From NCBI GenBank assembly GCA_002491905.1, contig DKWV01000056.1, forward strand, positions 1 to 64,000: a stretch of 64,000 bases of DNA, given 5' to 3'. How positions within the stretch are numbered: position 1 is the first letter of the stretch; each line of letters begins with the position of its first letter. The notes beneath the pieces are model-generated. The model was not told the origin of the DNA, did no database searches, and saw only the letters and a program-made list of their open reading frames with translations. The DNA is from Lachnospiraceae bacterium UBA7143. GTDB taxonomy: Bacteria; Bacillota; Clostridia; Lachnospirales; Lachnospiraceae. A program made the translations under genes and the position numbers. Shown in pieces: positions 35,177 through 43,493 of this stretch.

Positions 35177-36682
35177 TTACTTAAACTGCGCCTTGAACTC
35201 TTCAATGGCTTTCTTAAGCTTCGCATCCGTCTCGTCGTTAATTTCCTTATTCTGCGCGATTGCATTCGGTACTTCTGGATACTTCGTGTCGAGGAACTCA
35301 AAGAACTCCGACTCGAATCTGGTGATATCCTCAACCGCAACGTCAAGCAGGTACTTGTTCGTCACCACATAGATGATGATAACCTGATACTGTACCGGCA
35401 TCGGCTTGTACTGGGGCTGTTTCAGTACTTCCTTGATTCTTTCGCCCTGTGCCAGTTTCTCCTTGGTATCGGCGTCAAGTTCAGAACCAAACTGGGAGAA
35501 CGCTGCCAGCTCCCTGTACTGCGCAAGCTCTGTACGGATGGGCGCCGCAATCTTCTTCATCGCCTTGATCTGTGCCGCACCACCCACACGGGACACGGAA
35601 AGACCCGCGTTTACTGCCGGGCGGAAACCGGAGTTGAACATCTCTGTCTCCAGATAAATCTGTCCGTCAGTAATAGAGATAACGTTGGTAGGAATGTAAG
35701 CCGACACATCGCCCGCCTGCGTCTCGATGATCGGAAGCGCCGTCAGCGAACCGCCGCCGTACTCTTCGCTCATTCTCGCCGCACGCTCCAGCAGTCTGGA
35801 GTGCAGATAGAATACGTCACCGGGATACGCCTCACGCCCCGGCGGTCTCTTTAAGAGCAGGGAGAGTGTACGGTATGCAGCGGCCTGTTTGCTCAGGTCG
35901 TCATAAACCACCAGCACATCCTCGCCGTTCTCCATCCACTCCTCACCGATCGCACAGCCGGAATACGGTGCAATGTACTGTAAGGGCGCCGTCTCGCTGG
36001 CCGTCGCGGCAACTACGGTAGTGTACGCCATCGCGCCGTACTCTGTCAAAGTTTTCACAATCGAAGCGACAGTGGAGGCTTTCTGTCCGATGGCCACATA
36101 GATGCACTTCACACCCTGTCCCTTCTGGTTGATGATCGTATCAATGGCAATCGCCGTCTTACCGGTCTGTCTGTCGCCGATAATCAGCTCACGCTGTCCT
36201 CTTCCGATAGGCACCATAGAGTCAATAGCCTTGATACCTGTCTGTAACGGTGTATCCACAGATTTTCTCGTGATAACACCGGATGCAACTCTCTCAATCT
36301 TACGATACTTGTCAGTCTGGATCGGACCTTTGCCGTCGATAGGCTGGCCCAGAGCATTTACGACACGTCCGAGCATGCAGTCGCCCGCGGGCACCTCTAC
36401 CACGCGCCCTGTGGTCTTCACGGTATCTCCCTCGTTGATGTTGTGCTGGTTACCAAACAGAACCGCACCCACATTATCTTCCTCGAGGTTTAAGATCATA
36501 CCGTAAACTTCGCCGGGGAACTCCAGAAGTTCACCCTGCATTGCATTCTCCAGTCCGTGCACACGAGCGATACCGTCCGCCACCTGGATAACCGTACCCA
36601 CCTCGGATACTTCCAGCTCGGAGGCGTATCTCTTAATCTGATCCTTAATGACTGAACTGATCTCTTCTGGTCTTAAATTCAT
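35177..36682 (-). CDS. atpA: F-type ATP synthase alpha subunit
   Basis: A 501-residue non-catalytic nucleotide-binding subunit. It has the P-loop GDRQTGKTA (about 169-177), RVVNALGQPIDGKGP and the alpha signature PAVNAGLSVSRVGG (about 363-376). It pairs with beta in the F1 head. It is encoded 28 bases after atpH. Confidence 0.98.
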   Translation of the reverse strand: MNLRPEEISSVIKDQIKRYASELEVSEVGTVIQVADGIARVHGLENAMQGELLEFPGEVYGMILNLEEDNVGAVLFGNQHNINEGDTVKTTGRVVEVPAGDCMLGRVVNALGQPIDGKGPIQTDKYRKIERVASGVITRKSVDTPLQTGIKAIDSMVPIGRGQRELIIGDRQTGKTAIAIDTIINQKGQGVKCIYVAIGQKASTVASIVKTLTEYGAMAYTTVVAATASETAPLQYIAPYSGCAIGEEWMENGEDVLVVYDDLSKQAAAYRTLSLLLKRPPGREAYPGDVFYLHSRLLERAARMSEEYGGGSLTALPIIETQAGDVSAYIPTNVISITDGQIYLETEMFNSGFRPAVNAGLSVSRVGGAAQIKAMKKIAAPIRTELAQYRELAAFSQFGSELDADTKEKLAQGERIKEVLKQPQYKPMPVQYQVIIIYVVTNKYLLDVAVEDITRFESEFFEFLDTKYPEVPNAIAQNKEINDETDAKLKKAIEEFKAQFK

Positions 36683-36710
36683 GGATCATACGCACCTTTC
36701 TTCATAATTT

Positions 36711-37256
36711 TTATATCTGTACCTTCAACAGATCCTTCTGCAGCTTGCTCAGTTTTGTTCTGATGCTGCTGTCAACAACTCTGTCACCGATTCGGATAAC
36801 CATACCTCCGATCAGGGAGGCATCCACACCGTAACTGATCTCCATCGACTTATACCGTGTGGTGTCGAGCAGTTTCTTCTCCACTTCCTTACACTGGCTG
36901 TCCTTAAGCGGCACGGCCGTTGTCACCGTGGCGATGCCTATTCCCTTATACTCCTTAACCTTAGCGACAAAATATGTCAGAATCTCGTCGATCTCGCTGT
37001 AACGGTCTTTTGAGATAATGATAGTGAGAAACCCGAGCAGCTCCTCGGATACCCTGCCCTCAAACACACTTTTGGCAACTTCGATCTTCTCCTCCTTAAT
37101 GATCTTCGGATGATTCATCAGTTTGCCAAAATCCCCGTTCTCCGCAAGGATTTTCTGAAGCTGGAGGGTTTCTTCCAACAGGATATCTACCTTACCCTCT
37201 TCCACCGCAAGTTCGAACAACGCGTCACCGTATGTCTTTGAAATCAGCTTAGCCAT
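36711..37256 (-). CDS. atpH: F-type ATP synthase delta subunit
   Basis: A 181-residue peripheral-stalk subunit. It has an N-terminal helical bundle (SKTYGDALFELAVEEGKV) and the conserved C-terminal stretch SLIGGMVIRIGDRVVDSSIRTKL. It links F1 to the b subunit. Its start overlaps the end of atpF by 13 bases. Confidence 0.95.
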   Translation of the reverse strand: MAKLISKTYGDALFELAVEEGKVDILLEETLQLQKILAENGDFGKLMNHPKIIKEEKIEVAKSVFEGRVSEELLGFLTIIISKDRYSEIDEILTYFVAKVKEYKGIGIATVTTAVPLKDSQCKEVEKKLLDTTRYKSMEISYGVDASLIGGMVIRIGDRVVDSSIRTKLSKLQKDLLKVQI

Positions 37257-37804
37257 GTGCTCTCACCTATTTCCTTAAGCGTCTCTTCCACCAGACTGTC
37301 CTGTACAGTGGTGTCTATTGCCGCGTTCACAACCTTGGCAGCCATCATGGATGCCAGCACAACCATCTCGCGCTTCACCTCGTCAGCGGCCTTCTTCTTC
37401 TCAAGCTCCGCCTCAACGCCGGCTCTCTCGAGAATCCTTGCCGCCTCCTCCTTCGCGTCCGCCACGATCTTATTTTCATTCGCCAAAGCTTTCTTGCGCG
37501 CCTCCGCAAGGATCTCCTCGGCTTCTTTATCTATTTCTTTTAACTTACCTTCGTACTCTTCCTTCAGCGCCCTGGCATTTTCCATGTCGGATGCCGCCGT
37601 ATCGATCTCGCTCTTGATGCGCTCCTGCCGTTTTTCCATCATCTCCCGCACTGGATTGAACAGAAAATGGGAAGCGATCAGGAAGAGCGCGAATACAGCT
37701 ATCATCGTCAACACGGAATCCGCGATAAGCTGAAAGTCGAGGTCAAACAACCTCGGCGCCATCTCAGCGGATGCCAGCACTAAACCCGCAACTGTCGTAC
37801 TCAA
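37244..37804 (-). CDS. atpF: F-type ATP synthase b subunit
   Basis: A 186-residue subunit. It has one N-terminal membrane segment (about 24-46) and a long, charged helical stalk (about 50-150) with the alternating Ala/Glu/Lys typical of b subunits. It forms the peripheral stator. A short N-terminal extension precedes the membrane helix. It lies between atpE and atpH. Confidence 0.95.
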   Translation of the reverse strand: MSTTVAGLVLASAEMAPRLFDLDFQLIADSVLTMIAVFALFLIASHFLFNPVREMMEKRQERIKSEIDTAASDMENARALKEEYEGKLKEIDKEAEEILAEARKKALANENKIVADAKEEAARILERAGVEAELEKKKAADEVKREMVVLASMMAAKVVNAAIDTTVQDSLVEETLKEIGESTWLS

Positions 37805-37949
37805 GCGTTAACCCTCCTTTCATTGTCCCTCACAAATCCGCACATACACTGCACTGAATGTAAGGGCGCCTAAATTGTGCCATACATCAGTCCCGCCGCG
37901 AAGCGTTTCTGAAATGGCCTGATACCATAACTATGACGATACAGAATAG

Positions 37950-38207
37950 TTACGGAAGGAGCGGCTTAACAAAGAGCAGCAGCATTGCAATCAACAGACC
38001 ATACAGACCTGTGGTCTCGGCAACGGCCTGCCCAAGCAGCATCGTAGAGGTAACATCAGACTTTGCTCCCGGGTTCCTGCCTACCGCAGCAGCAGCATGT
38101 CCCGCCGCAATACCCTGGCCTACACCAGGTCCGATACCTGCGATAACCGCAAGACCCGCGCCGATTGCTGAACATCCTAAGATAAAATTGTTGTTAAATT
38201 CTCCCAT
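37950..38207 (-). CDS. atpE: F-type ATP synthase c subunit, predicted sodium-binding type
   Basis: An 85-residue hairpin of two membrane helices joined by the polar loop GRNPGAKSD, forming the rotor ring. The ion-binding carboxylate is Glu64. It is accompanied by Gln31 in helix 1 and Val62, Thr65, Thr66 and Tyr69 in helix 2. This is the same set, shifted by one, that binds sodium in the Ilyobacter c ring (Gln32, Val63, Glu65, Ser66, Thr67, Tyr70). Proton-type rings lack this set. Sodium coupling is therefore likely. The ribosome site GGAGG is clear. About 145 bases separate it from atpF. Confidence 0.96.
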   Translation of the reverse strand: MGEFNNNFILGCSAIGAGLAVIAGIGPGVGQGIAAGHAAAAVGRNPGAKSDVTSTMLLGQAVAETTGLYGLLIAMLLLFVKPLLP

Positions 38208-38249
38208 TTTTGATTTCCTCCTTGATAGTTATATAAAAATAATATTTCT

Positions 38250-38969
38250 TTACTCCGTCGTACATGCGTCCGTAATGTACGTCATAGTCAGCATACAGAA
38301 CACATATGTCTGAATCGCGCCCGAGAACAGATCGAAATACACGTGGAGCGCCGCCGGCCAGATAATTGCGATTTTCACCAGGAGCGCATACACCAGAGCC
38401 ATCATAACCGTGCCTGACAAGACGTTTGCAAACAGACGCAGCGACAAAGAAATCGGCACCGCCACATCACCGATAATATTGATCGGCGCCCAGATCGGCC
38501 ACGGATCACACAGTCCCTTAATCACGCCTTTCACTTTCTGATACCTGAACTTGTTGAAGTGGATCAGTACAAACGTCATGACACCCATAGGAAATGTCAC
38601 GCCATAGTCCGCCGTCGGCGGCCTCAAGCCAAACAGTCCCGAAATATTACTCAGCAGGATAAAAATAAATATCGTGCTGATATAGTTGCGGAATTGCGGA
38701 CTGAATTTCCCCATAACGCCGCCAACCATCTTATCAAGCATCTCCACCACCAGCTCGACAATATTCTGGAAGGTTCCCGGAACATCCGAGGCATGCTTGA
38801 CGACACGGCCCGCCGCGATGCAGAACCCTATGATCACCAGCATGACAATCAGCACGCACACATGGGTGGTGGTGATCCACACGGTCTGCCCGAAAAGCTC
38901 ATATGAAAAAACGCCGTGAATCATAAAATCAATATCCGCACCGCCGGACAACATAATTCCCTGTCCCAT
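38250..38969 (-). CDS. atpB: F-type ATP synthase a subunit
   Basis: A 239-residue membrane protein with five to six helices. The essential Arg lies in SLSLRLFANVLSG (about residues 174-186). The C-terminal helix contains the usual FDLFSGAIQTYVFCML. It forms the ion half-channels against the c ring. It is the first core gene of the atp operon and lies 67 bases after the AtpI-like gene. Confidence 0.96.
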   Translation of the reverse strand: MGQGIMLSGGADIDFMIHGVFSYELFGQTVWITTTHVCVLIVMLVIIGFCIAAGRVVKHASDVPGTFQNIVELVVEMLDKMVGGVMGKFSPQFRNYISTIFIFILLSNISGLFGLRPPTADYGVTFPMGVMTFVLIHFNKFRYQKVKGVIKGLCDPWPIWAPINIIGDVAVPISLSLRLFANVLSGTVMMALVYALLVKIAIIWPAALHVYFDLFSGAIQTYVFCMLTMTYITDACTTE

Positions 38970-39036
38970 CTTCTCACCTCCTTCTACACATAATTAAGTA
39001 AAAATATATTTAATTATGTAACAGCTGACTGCGCCG

Positions 39037-39450
39037 TTACAAAGCAGTACCGTCTGAAATCTCCTGCTTGTCCTTTCCTGCGCGGATCCGATGGATCAGC
39101 GGATTCAAATAAGCGGACACCTTCATTCCCATATAGCCGCAGAACGCAAAAATCGGATCCGCGAAATCTGTATACATAAGCGCGCCCAGCGCCGCCACCA
39201 GAACGGCATAGCGTATAATATTCTGCGCGCTCATGCTCTTCACGGCTTCCTTCTCCGGCAGGTCCAGCCCCCGGTCCAGGGACCACCACATATGGAACGC
39301 ACCCGCCACGGCCAAGAATACGCCGATCCAGAGTCCTATGCTGTGGGCAGGCTTCCGGGAAAAGAACAGAAGTGCGGCTTCAAAAACAGCGCCGTATGCC
39401 AGAATGCCCAGCCAAAGTTCCAAAAGCGTCGGATCAATCTTTCTTTTCAT
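39037..39450 (-). CDS. AtpI-like membrane protein of the atp operon
   Basis: A 137-residue protein with about four membrane segments (near 10-30, 36-55, 75-95 and 98-115) and a basic C-terminus. Position, size and topology fit the ATP synthase subunit I family (AtpI), which helps assembly of the c ring and may aid ion supply. Sequence similarity is too weak to be certain. The start has AAGGGAG upstream and overlaps the AtpZ-like gene by 17 bases. Confidence 0.7.
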   Translation of the reverse strand: MKRKIDPTLLELWLGILAYGAVFEAALLFFSRKPAHSIGLWIGVFLAVAGAFHMWWSLDRGLDLPEKEAVKSMSAQNIIRYAVLVAALGALMYTDFADPIFAFCGYMGMKVSAYLNPLIHRIRAGKDKQEISDGTAL

Positions 39451-39724
39451 CGTTCTCCCTTATCTGTGTGCTGTGCCTGCGCGTCCTCGCCGGCGTCTCG
39501 TAAATCTTTCTCGCGAACCGGAACACGTTGGTAAACCCTGCCAGCGCACCCACGAAAAAAAGCGCCACCATCCAGACATTGGTCCCAAGCTTTCTGTCCA
39601 GAAACATCCCCACGAAGGAGCAGAGAAAGATGGGAACAAGCATGTTGACGCCAAACTGTGTGATCATCATTAACGCCTGATAAACAGTTTTATGATACTT
39701 CAAAGTACCGCCTTCCCAATCCAC
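39434..39724 (-). CDS. AtpZ/AtpI family protein
   Basis: A small protein with two membrane helices (about 18-38 and 48-68) and the typical FVGMFLDRKLGTNVWMVALFFVGALAGFTNVFR pattern of AtpZ-type proteins that precede atp operons. The listed start is a GTG at 39724. A TTG at 39703 with AAGG seven bases upstream would give 89 residues starting KYHKTVYQ and may be the true start. AtpZ and AtpI are thought to support the ATP synthase, possibly in magnesium supply or c-ring assembly. Confidence 0.75.
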   Translation of the reverse strand: MDWEGGTLKYHKTVYQALMMITQFGVNMLVPIFLCSFVGMFLDRKLGTNVWMVALFFVGALAGFTNVFRFARKIYETPARTRRHSTQIRENDEKKD

Positions 39725-39751
39725 AGAATTTCCCTAAAGCCTAACAAGAAA

Positions 39752-39780
39752 ATTATACCCATTTTTGGTACTTTTGTCCA
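39752..39780 (-). promoter_or_regulatory. Promoter of the atp operon
   Basis: On the minus strand, TGGACA (39775-39780), a 17-base spacer and TATAAT (39752-39757). It precedes the AtpZ-like gene and is back to back with the promoter of the DUF402 gene. Confidence 0.65.
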
Positions 39781-39818
39781 CCCCCAGTTCGCCGATGGGC
39801 AAAATTTTTGTGGAAACA

Positions 39819-39847
39819 TTGACATTTATCCCCCGGCGGTGTACGTT
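39819..39847 (+). promoter_or_regulatory. Probable promoter of the DUF402 gene
   Basis: A perfect TTGACA (39819-39824), a 17-base spacer and a weak -10, TACGTT (39842-39847). Confidence 0.4.
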
Positions 39848-39918
39848 AATAACAAAGTGAGCAGGATCACTTGCGAGATTCGCTTCGCGGACTCGAAAAA
39901 CAAGACGGGGGACAAGAC

Positions 39919-40395
39919 ATGGCTGATCCGATTCTTTACCGCAAGAGACTGATTCCGGAGGAATGCGTCCTGTTAAAAGACGACAGGCTTCTTTACCGTG
40001 ATGAAGAGATTATCGTGACAGCCTGGAACACTCTGAAACCCCGCAAAGATCTGCATCATGGCCGCTCCTGTTACTATCTGCAGGAGGGCATAAAAGTGAG
40101 CCGTTTCTATAGCGAAAACGGCTCTCTTCTGTACTGGTACTGTGATATTGTGGATTACGACTACAACGTGGAAACCGATACATATGTCATTACCGATCTT
40201 CTGGCGGACGTCATCATCTACCCCGACGGCTTTGTAAAGGTCGTTGACATCGACGAGTTGGCCACCGCCAAAGAGGAGGGGCTTCTTAACGACGCCATGC
40301 TGAAAAAAGCGCTTCTGACCCTCAACCACCTCCTGCAGGTGATTTACGACGGCGGGTTTGAGAAACTGCAGGAGCCGCTGGAGAAGTATCGTTAA
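39919..40395 (+). CDS. DUF402 domain protein
   Basis: A 158-residue soluble protein of the DUF402 family. It has the pattern YWYCDIVDYDYN (about 75-86), then DLLADVIIYPDG and VVDIDEL, with clustered acidic residues that bind metal in members acting on nucleoside di- or triphosphates (FomD and nucleotide phosphatases). A similar hydrolase activity is likely but not proven. ATG 39919 has GGGGGA six bases upstream; the longer frame has no support. It is a single gene divergent from the atp operon. Confidence 0.85.
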   Translation: MADPILYRKRLIPEECVLLKDDRLLYRDEEIIVTAWNTLKPRKDLHHGRSCYYLQEGIKVSRFYSENGSLLYWYCDIVDYDYNVETDTYVITDLLADVIIYPDGFVKVVDIDELATAKEEGLLNDAMLKKALLTLNHLLQVIYDGGFEKLQEPLEKYR

Positions 40396-40398
40396 TCC

Positions 40399-40532
40399 GC
40401 CGTGCAGATTCGCAAAACCGCCGCTCCGCGGCTATCTTTTGCTCATCCCGGGCTTTCGCTATGTTGCCCCGCCGTGCCGATTCGCAAAACCGCCGCTCCG
40501 CGGCTATCTTTTTGCTCATCTCGGGCTTTCGC
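40399..40532. repeat. Tandem 61/62-bp direct repeat (two copies, period 72)
   Basis: The copies at 40399-40459 and 40471-40532 both run from GCCGTGC through CGCAAAACCGCCGCTCCGCG to GGGCTTTCGC. They differ by two substitutions and one extra T. Each contains a GC-rich near-palindrome. They lie right after the DUF402 stop. Confidence 0.8.
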
Positions 40533-40537
40533 CCTAT

Positions 40538-40599
40538 GAATGTAGGGGAAAATGCCCGTCTGAAAGTAAACTTTCCTCCGTGCACTTTCCCCTACATTC
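40538..40599. repeat. 14-bp perfect inverted repeat
   Basis: GAATGTAGGGGAAA (40538-40551) and TTTCCCCTACATTC (40586-40599) are separated by 34 bases. The repeat sits between the tandem repeat and the end of the cell-wall hydrolase gene. It could form a terminator-like hairpin for both converging genes, but no clean T-run follows. Confidence 0.7.
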
Positions 40600-40613
40600 G
40601 CACGGCTCAATGC

Positions 40614-41813
40614 TTAATAGAAGATATGCCCCCCAATTCTGTATCTTGGCTCTATTCCGTCCACGGGGGTTCTGAAATAAACACAGTTGCTCACGTTGGT
40701 AGTGCCGCCCATGACTTCGTCGGCAGCCTGGTAGCAGCTGCCCGTCGCCCTGCCCTCCGCAAGCGCCAGAGCGAGGCGTCCGCTGGCCACGGGAGAAAAC
40801 TGTCCCGACTGATAGATCACTCCAGTCACCGTATCAGGGTATACGGAACTCAGCACTCTGTTAATCACCACTGAACCGACGGCCACCTGTCCGCTGTAGG
40901 ACTCGCCGCCCGCCTCACAGTAAATCAGATTCGCCAGAAGATACCTGTCCCCCTCGGCGAAACTCACCTCGGAAATATCGCGCCAGCTTGACTGGGCAGC
41001 CAGTTCAGCCATACGGAGTTCCTCCGCAAGCTTTGCGCGGAGAGCGGAAAGCTCCTCCTCCTGTTCCTTGAGCTGCTGCTCGTAAGCAAGTGCCGCCGCC
41101 TCGGCCTCGGAAATCTGGTTTGCCGTCGCGTTCAGATTGCTGGAAGTCTGGCTGACAAGCCCGGAAACACGACCCTGCTCCGCCACAACCTGCACCCTGT
41201 ATTCACCCAGCTCTTCCCTGTTTTTCTCCTGCTCCTTTTTTGCGAGCTCCAGTTCCGCCTGCTTCTGCTCCATAGCTGCCTGCGCGGCTTTATACTCGTC
41301 CAGCACCTTCCTCTGATAGGCGGAAAGCTGCTCAATATATTCGTTTTTATTGAGAAAGTCAGACAGGCTCCCCGATGAAAAAAACAGCTCCATGTAAAGA
41401 TTGCTGCTGCGCTCATAGGTAAACTGAATCTGCCTTTTCATGGTGGCATACTGCTCGTCCTTTAGCGCAATCGCCTCCGCCAGTTCCTCCTCCACCTGGG
41501 CAATCTGTTTTTCCAGATCGTCAATCTCCTCTTCCTTGTCGGCGATCTGTTCCTCCAGCTCGTTTAAGTTGTTACTCACCTGGGTAAGCTCCGTATTCAG
41601 CGTAGAAAGAGCCCCCTGCAGGGAGCTGTGCTGCTCGTTCAGCCCCTCCAGTTTTTCTTCCGTCTCATCCAGCTTTCCTTCCGTCTCTTCCCGCTGCTGC
41701 TCCGCCTCCCTGATCTGCTGTCTGGTCTCCTCCGTAGCCTGCACAGAAAGCGGCATCATACCGCAGAGCAGAACAAGTGCCAGACATACAGCCGGCCTTC
41801 GTCTCATTTCCAT
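40614..41813 (-). CDS. Secreted cell-wall hydrolase with coiled-coil N-terminus and SleB/CwlJ catalytic domain
   Basis: A 399-residue protein. A signal peptide ends near VQATEE (about residue 27). A long coiled coil with heptad Glu/Gln/Leu (about 28-260) resembles the PcsB/CwlO N-terminal region. The catalytic Hydrolase_2 domain (about 280-399) includes YLLANLIYCEAGGESYSGQVAVGSVVINRV with the conserved Glu. The domain is found in SleB and CwlJ, lytic transglycosylases of spore cortex, and in vegetative relatives. The ATG at 41813 (or 41807) precedes the signal; the longer frame is rejected. A role in wall turnover or germination is inferred. Confidence 0.9.
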   Translation of the reverse strand: MEMRRRPAVCLALVLLCGMMPLSVQATEETRQQIREAEQQREETEGKLDETEEKLEGLNEQHSSLQGALSTLNTELTQVSNNLNELEEQIADKEEEIDDLEKQIAQVEEELAEAIALKDEQYATMKRQIQFTYERSSNLYMELFFSSGSLSDFLNKNEYIEQLSAYQRKVLDEYKAAQAAMEQKQAELELAKKEQEKNREELGEYRVQVVAEQGRVSGLVSQTSSNLNATANQISEAEAAALAYEQQLKEQEEELSALRAKLAEELRMAELAAQSSWRDISEVSFAEGDRYLLANLIYCEAGGESYSGQVAVGSVVINRVLSSVYPDTVTGVIYQSGQFSPVASGRLALALAEGRATGSCYQAADEVMGGTTNVSNCVYFRTPVDGIEPRYRIGGHIFY

Positions 41814-41876
41814 ATCCTTCTCCCGACCCGGACATCTCTGCCAACCCATACAGGAAATGCCCGTTTTGCGGTATTT

Positions 41877-42308
41877 CTAACAGTTCTCTATCAAAGCCAC
41901 ACGCCGCTCATGCCTCTCCCCGTGGGAAAAAGGCGTGTCCAGAAAAATATCCACGATATTAAGCGCTACCGCCTCCCCGATAATCGCCGCACCCATAGCC
42001 AGCACGTTGGCGTCATTGTGCTCTCTCGTCAGCCTTGCGGACACCGGATCGCCGCAGAGCGCACAGCGGATCCCCTTCACCTTGTTCGCCGTCATGGATA
42101 TCCCGATGCCCGTGGTGCAGATCACGATACCCCGGTCACACTCACCCGAGGCTACCGCCTTCGCCACCGCCGCACCGTAAACCGGATAGTCGCAGGAGCT
42201 CTTGTCCGGACAGCCAAAATCCTTATACTCCAGCCCCCGTTCCTTCAAATGCGCAATCACCTTCTGTCTCAAATCATATCCGCCGTGGTCACTTCCTATT
42301 GCAATCAT
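41877..42308 (-). CDS. rpiB: Ribose-5-phosphate isomerase B
   Basis: A 143-residue RpiB of normal length. It has IAIGSDHGGYDLRQKV at the N-terminus, CDRGIVICTTGIGISMTANKVKGIRCALC (Cys in the active site) and REHNDANVLAMGA. It interconverts ribose-5-phosphate and ribulose-5-phosphate in the pentose phosphate pathway; some members act on allose or galactose phosphates. It is encoded after tsaC with the double-hairpin repeat in between. Confidence 0.95.
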   Translation of the reverse strand: MIAIGSDHGGYDLRQKVIAHLKERGLEYKDFGCPDKSSCDYPVYGAAVAKAVASGECDRGIVICTTGIGISMTANKVKGIRCALCGDPVSARLTREHNDANVLAMGAAIIGEAVALNIVDIFLDTPFSHGERHERRVALIENC

Positions 42309-42346
42309 TTCATCATCCTCCTACCTTTCATATATATTATAATTAC

Positions 42347-42440
42347 GGAGAATGCCTGCATTTTGGCATTCTCCTGTGTGAGACTTAGAAGTTCTTTGCG
42401 AAACAGCCTTTGCTGTGAGCATTAGAACTTCTTCTCACAC
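42347..42440. repeat. Double-hairpin dispersed repeat, copy A
   Basis: Hairpin 1 is GGAGAATGCC (42347-42356) with GGCATTCTCC (42365-42374). Hairpin 2 is GTGTGAG (42376-42382) with CTCACAC (42434-42440), then AGAAGTTCT (42387-42395) with AGAACTTCT (42424-42432), and ACAGC with GCTGT at the tip. The same two-hairpin layout occurs at 59985-60078. It lies four bases after the tsaC stop on the minus strand. Confidence 0.85.
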
Positions 42441-42443
42441 GCC

Positions 42444-43493
42444 TCACACGTCTATCACTTTATGTCCGGCCGCCTTTAACAGCCGGTTCATCACCGCCTG
42501 CGAGACCCCCGCCCCGTCGAAACTCTCCGAGTAAATAAGCTCCACGTCCTCGTCGTCGAACTCACGCAGGATGCGGTACAGCCCCTTCGCCACTGCAGCC
42601 GCATCGTTCCTTTTCCCGACGCTGCGCGGCACATCCGCGCGGTAGCCTTCCACCGTTTCATCGGATGCTATAACGCCTGTTTTTCTATTCTCCCGCCGCC
42701 CTTCCGAAAGCCGCCCGTTGATATAAGCCGCCACCGCATCTGACGGTCCCCTGACAATCGTCAGTTCGCCTTTCGGCGCGTAATGCCTGTATTTCATGCC
42801 CGGCGCTTTGGGAGCCTGTCCACTGTCGACACGGAAAAGCGTCTCGTCCTCCTCCACCTGTCCCAGCACCCGCCGCAGCATCTCCCCAGTAACAAAACCC
42901 GGCCGTAAAATCTCCGGCGGATCCACTGTCAGGTCCACGATCGTGGATTCCAGCCCCAGCGTGGCGTCGCCGCCATCCAATATCATCTCTATCCTGCCGC
43001 CCAGATCCTGCGCCACATATTCCGCCTTTGTCGGACTCGGCCTGCCCGAGCGGTTGGCGCTTGGTGCGGCCACATACCCGCCCGCCGCCTCAATGAATGA
43101 CACGGCCACCGGGTCGGACGGCATACGCACCGCCACCGTGTCAAGTCCTCCCGTCGTCTCTCCGGGCACCACATCCGATTTCTCCAGAATCATGGTCAGC
43201 GGCCCGGGCCAGAAGGCCTCCGCCAGTTTCTTCGCCGTATCCGGTATCTTTTTCACAATGGCAGACAACGCCTCCATACGCGCGATATGCACAATCAGCG
43301 GATTGTCGGACGGCCTGCCCTTTGCCTCGTATATTTTTTTCGAGGACGCCGGGTTTAAGGCATCTCCCCCCAGTCCATAGACCGTTTCCGTGGGGAAGGC
43401 TACCAGGCCTCCGTCTCTGATGATCTGTCCCGCCTCCCAAATCAGGCTGTCATCCATATGCTGTTCGTCTATCCGAACTACTTTTGTATCCAT
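42444..43493 (-). CDS. tsaC: L-threonylcarbamoyladenylate synthase (Sua5/TsaC type)
   Basis: A 349-residue YrdC-domain enzyme with a C-terminal Sua5 domain. It has VAFPTETVYGLGGDAL (about 31-46), AKGRPSDNPLIVHI (about 57-70), PSANRSGRPSPT and, in the Sua5 part, SPGMKYRHYAP-like APGMKYRHYAPKGE. It makes threonylcarbamoyl-AMP for the t6A37 modification of tRNAs. I chose ATG 43493, which overlaps the stop of the upstream amidase gene as TAATG with AAAGGA upstream; a longer frame is not supported. Confidence 0.95.
   Translation of the reverse strand: MDTKVVRIDEQHMDDSLIWEAGQIIRDGGLVAFPTETVYGLGGDALNPASSKKIYEAKGRPSDNPLIVHIARMEALSAIVKKIPDTAKKLAEAFWPGPLTMILEKSDVVPGETTGGLDTVAVRMPSDPVAVSFIEAAGGYVAAPSANRSGRPSPTKAEYVAQDLGGRIEMILDGGDATLGLESTIVDLTVDPPEILRPGFVTGEMLRRVLGQVEEDETLFRVDSGQAPKAPGMKYRHYAPKGELTIVRGPSDAVAAYINGRLSEGRRENRKTGVIASDETVEGYRADVPRSVGKRNDAAAVAKGLYRILREFDDEDVELIYSESFDGAGVSQAVMNRLLKAAGHKVIDV

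Noticed and set aside
40322..40585. Minus-strand frame of 87 codons with a repeated peptide
   Set aside because: It lies over the tandem DNA repeat and the end of the DUF402 gene, has no ribosome site, and its repeated peptide is a by-product of the DNA repeat.
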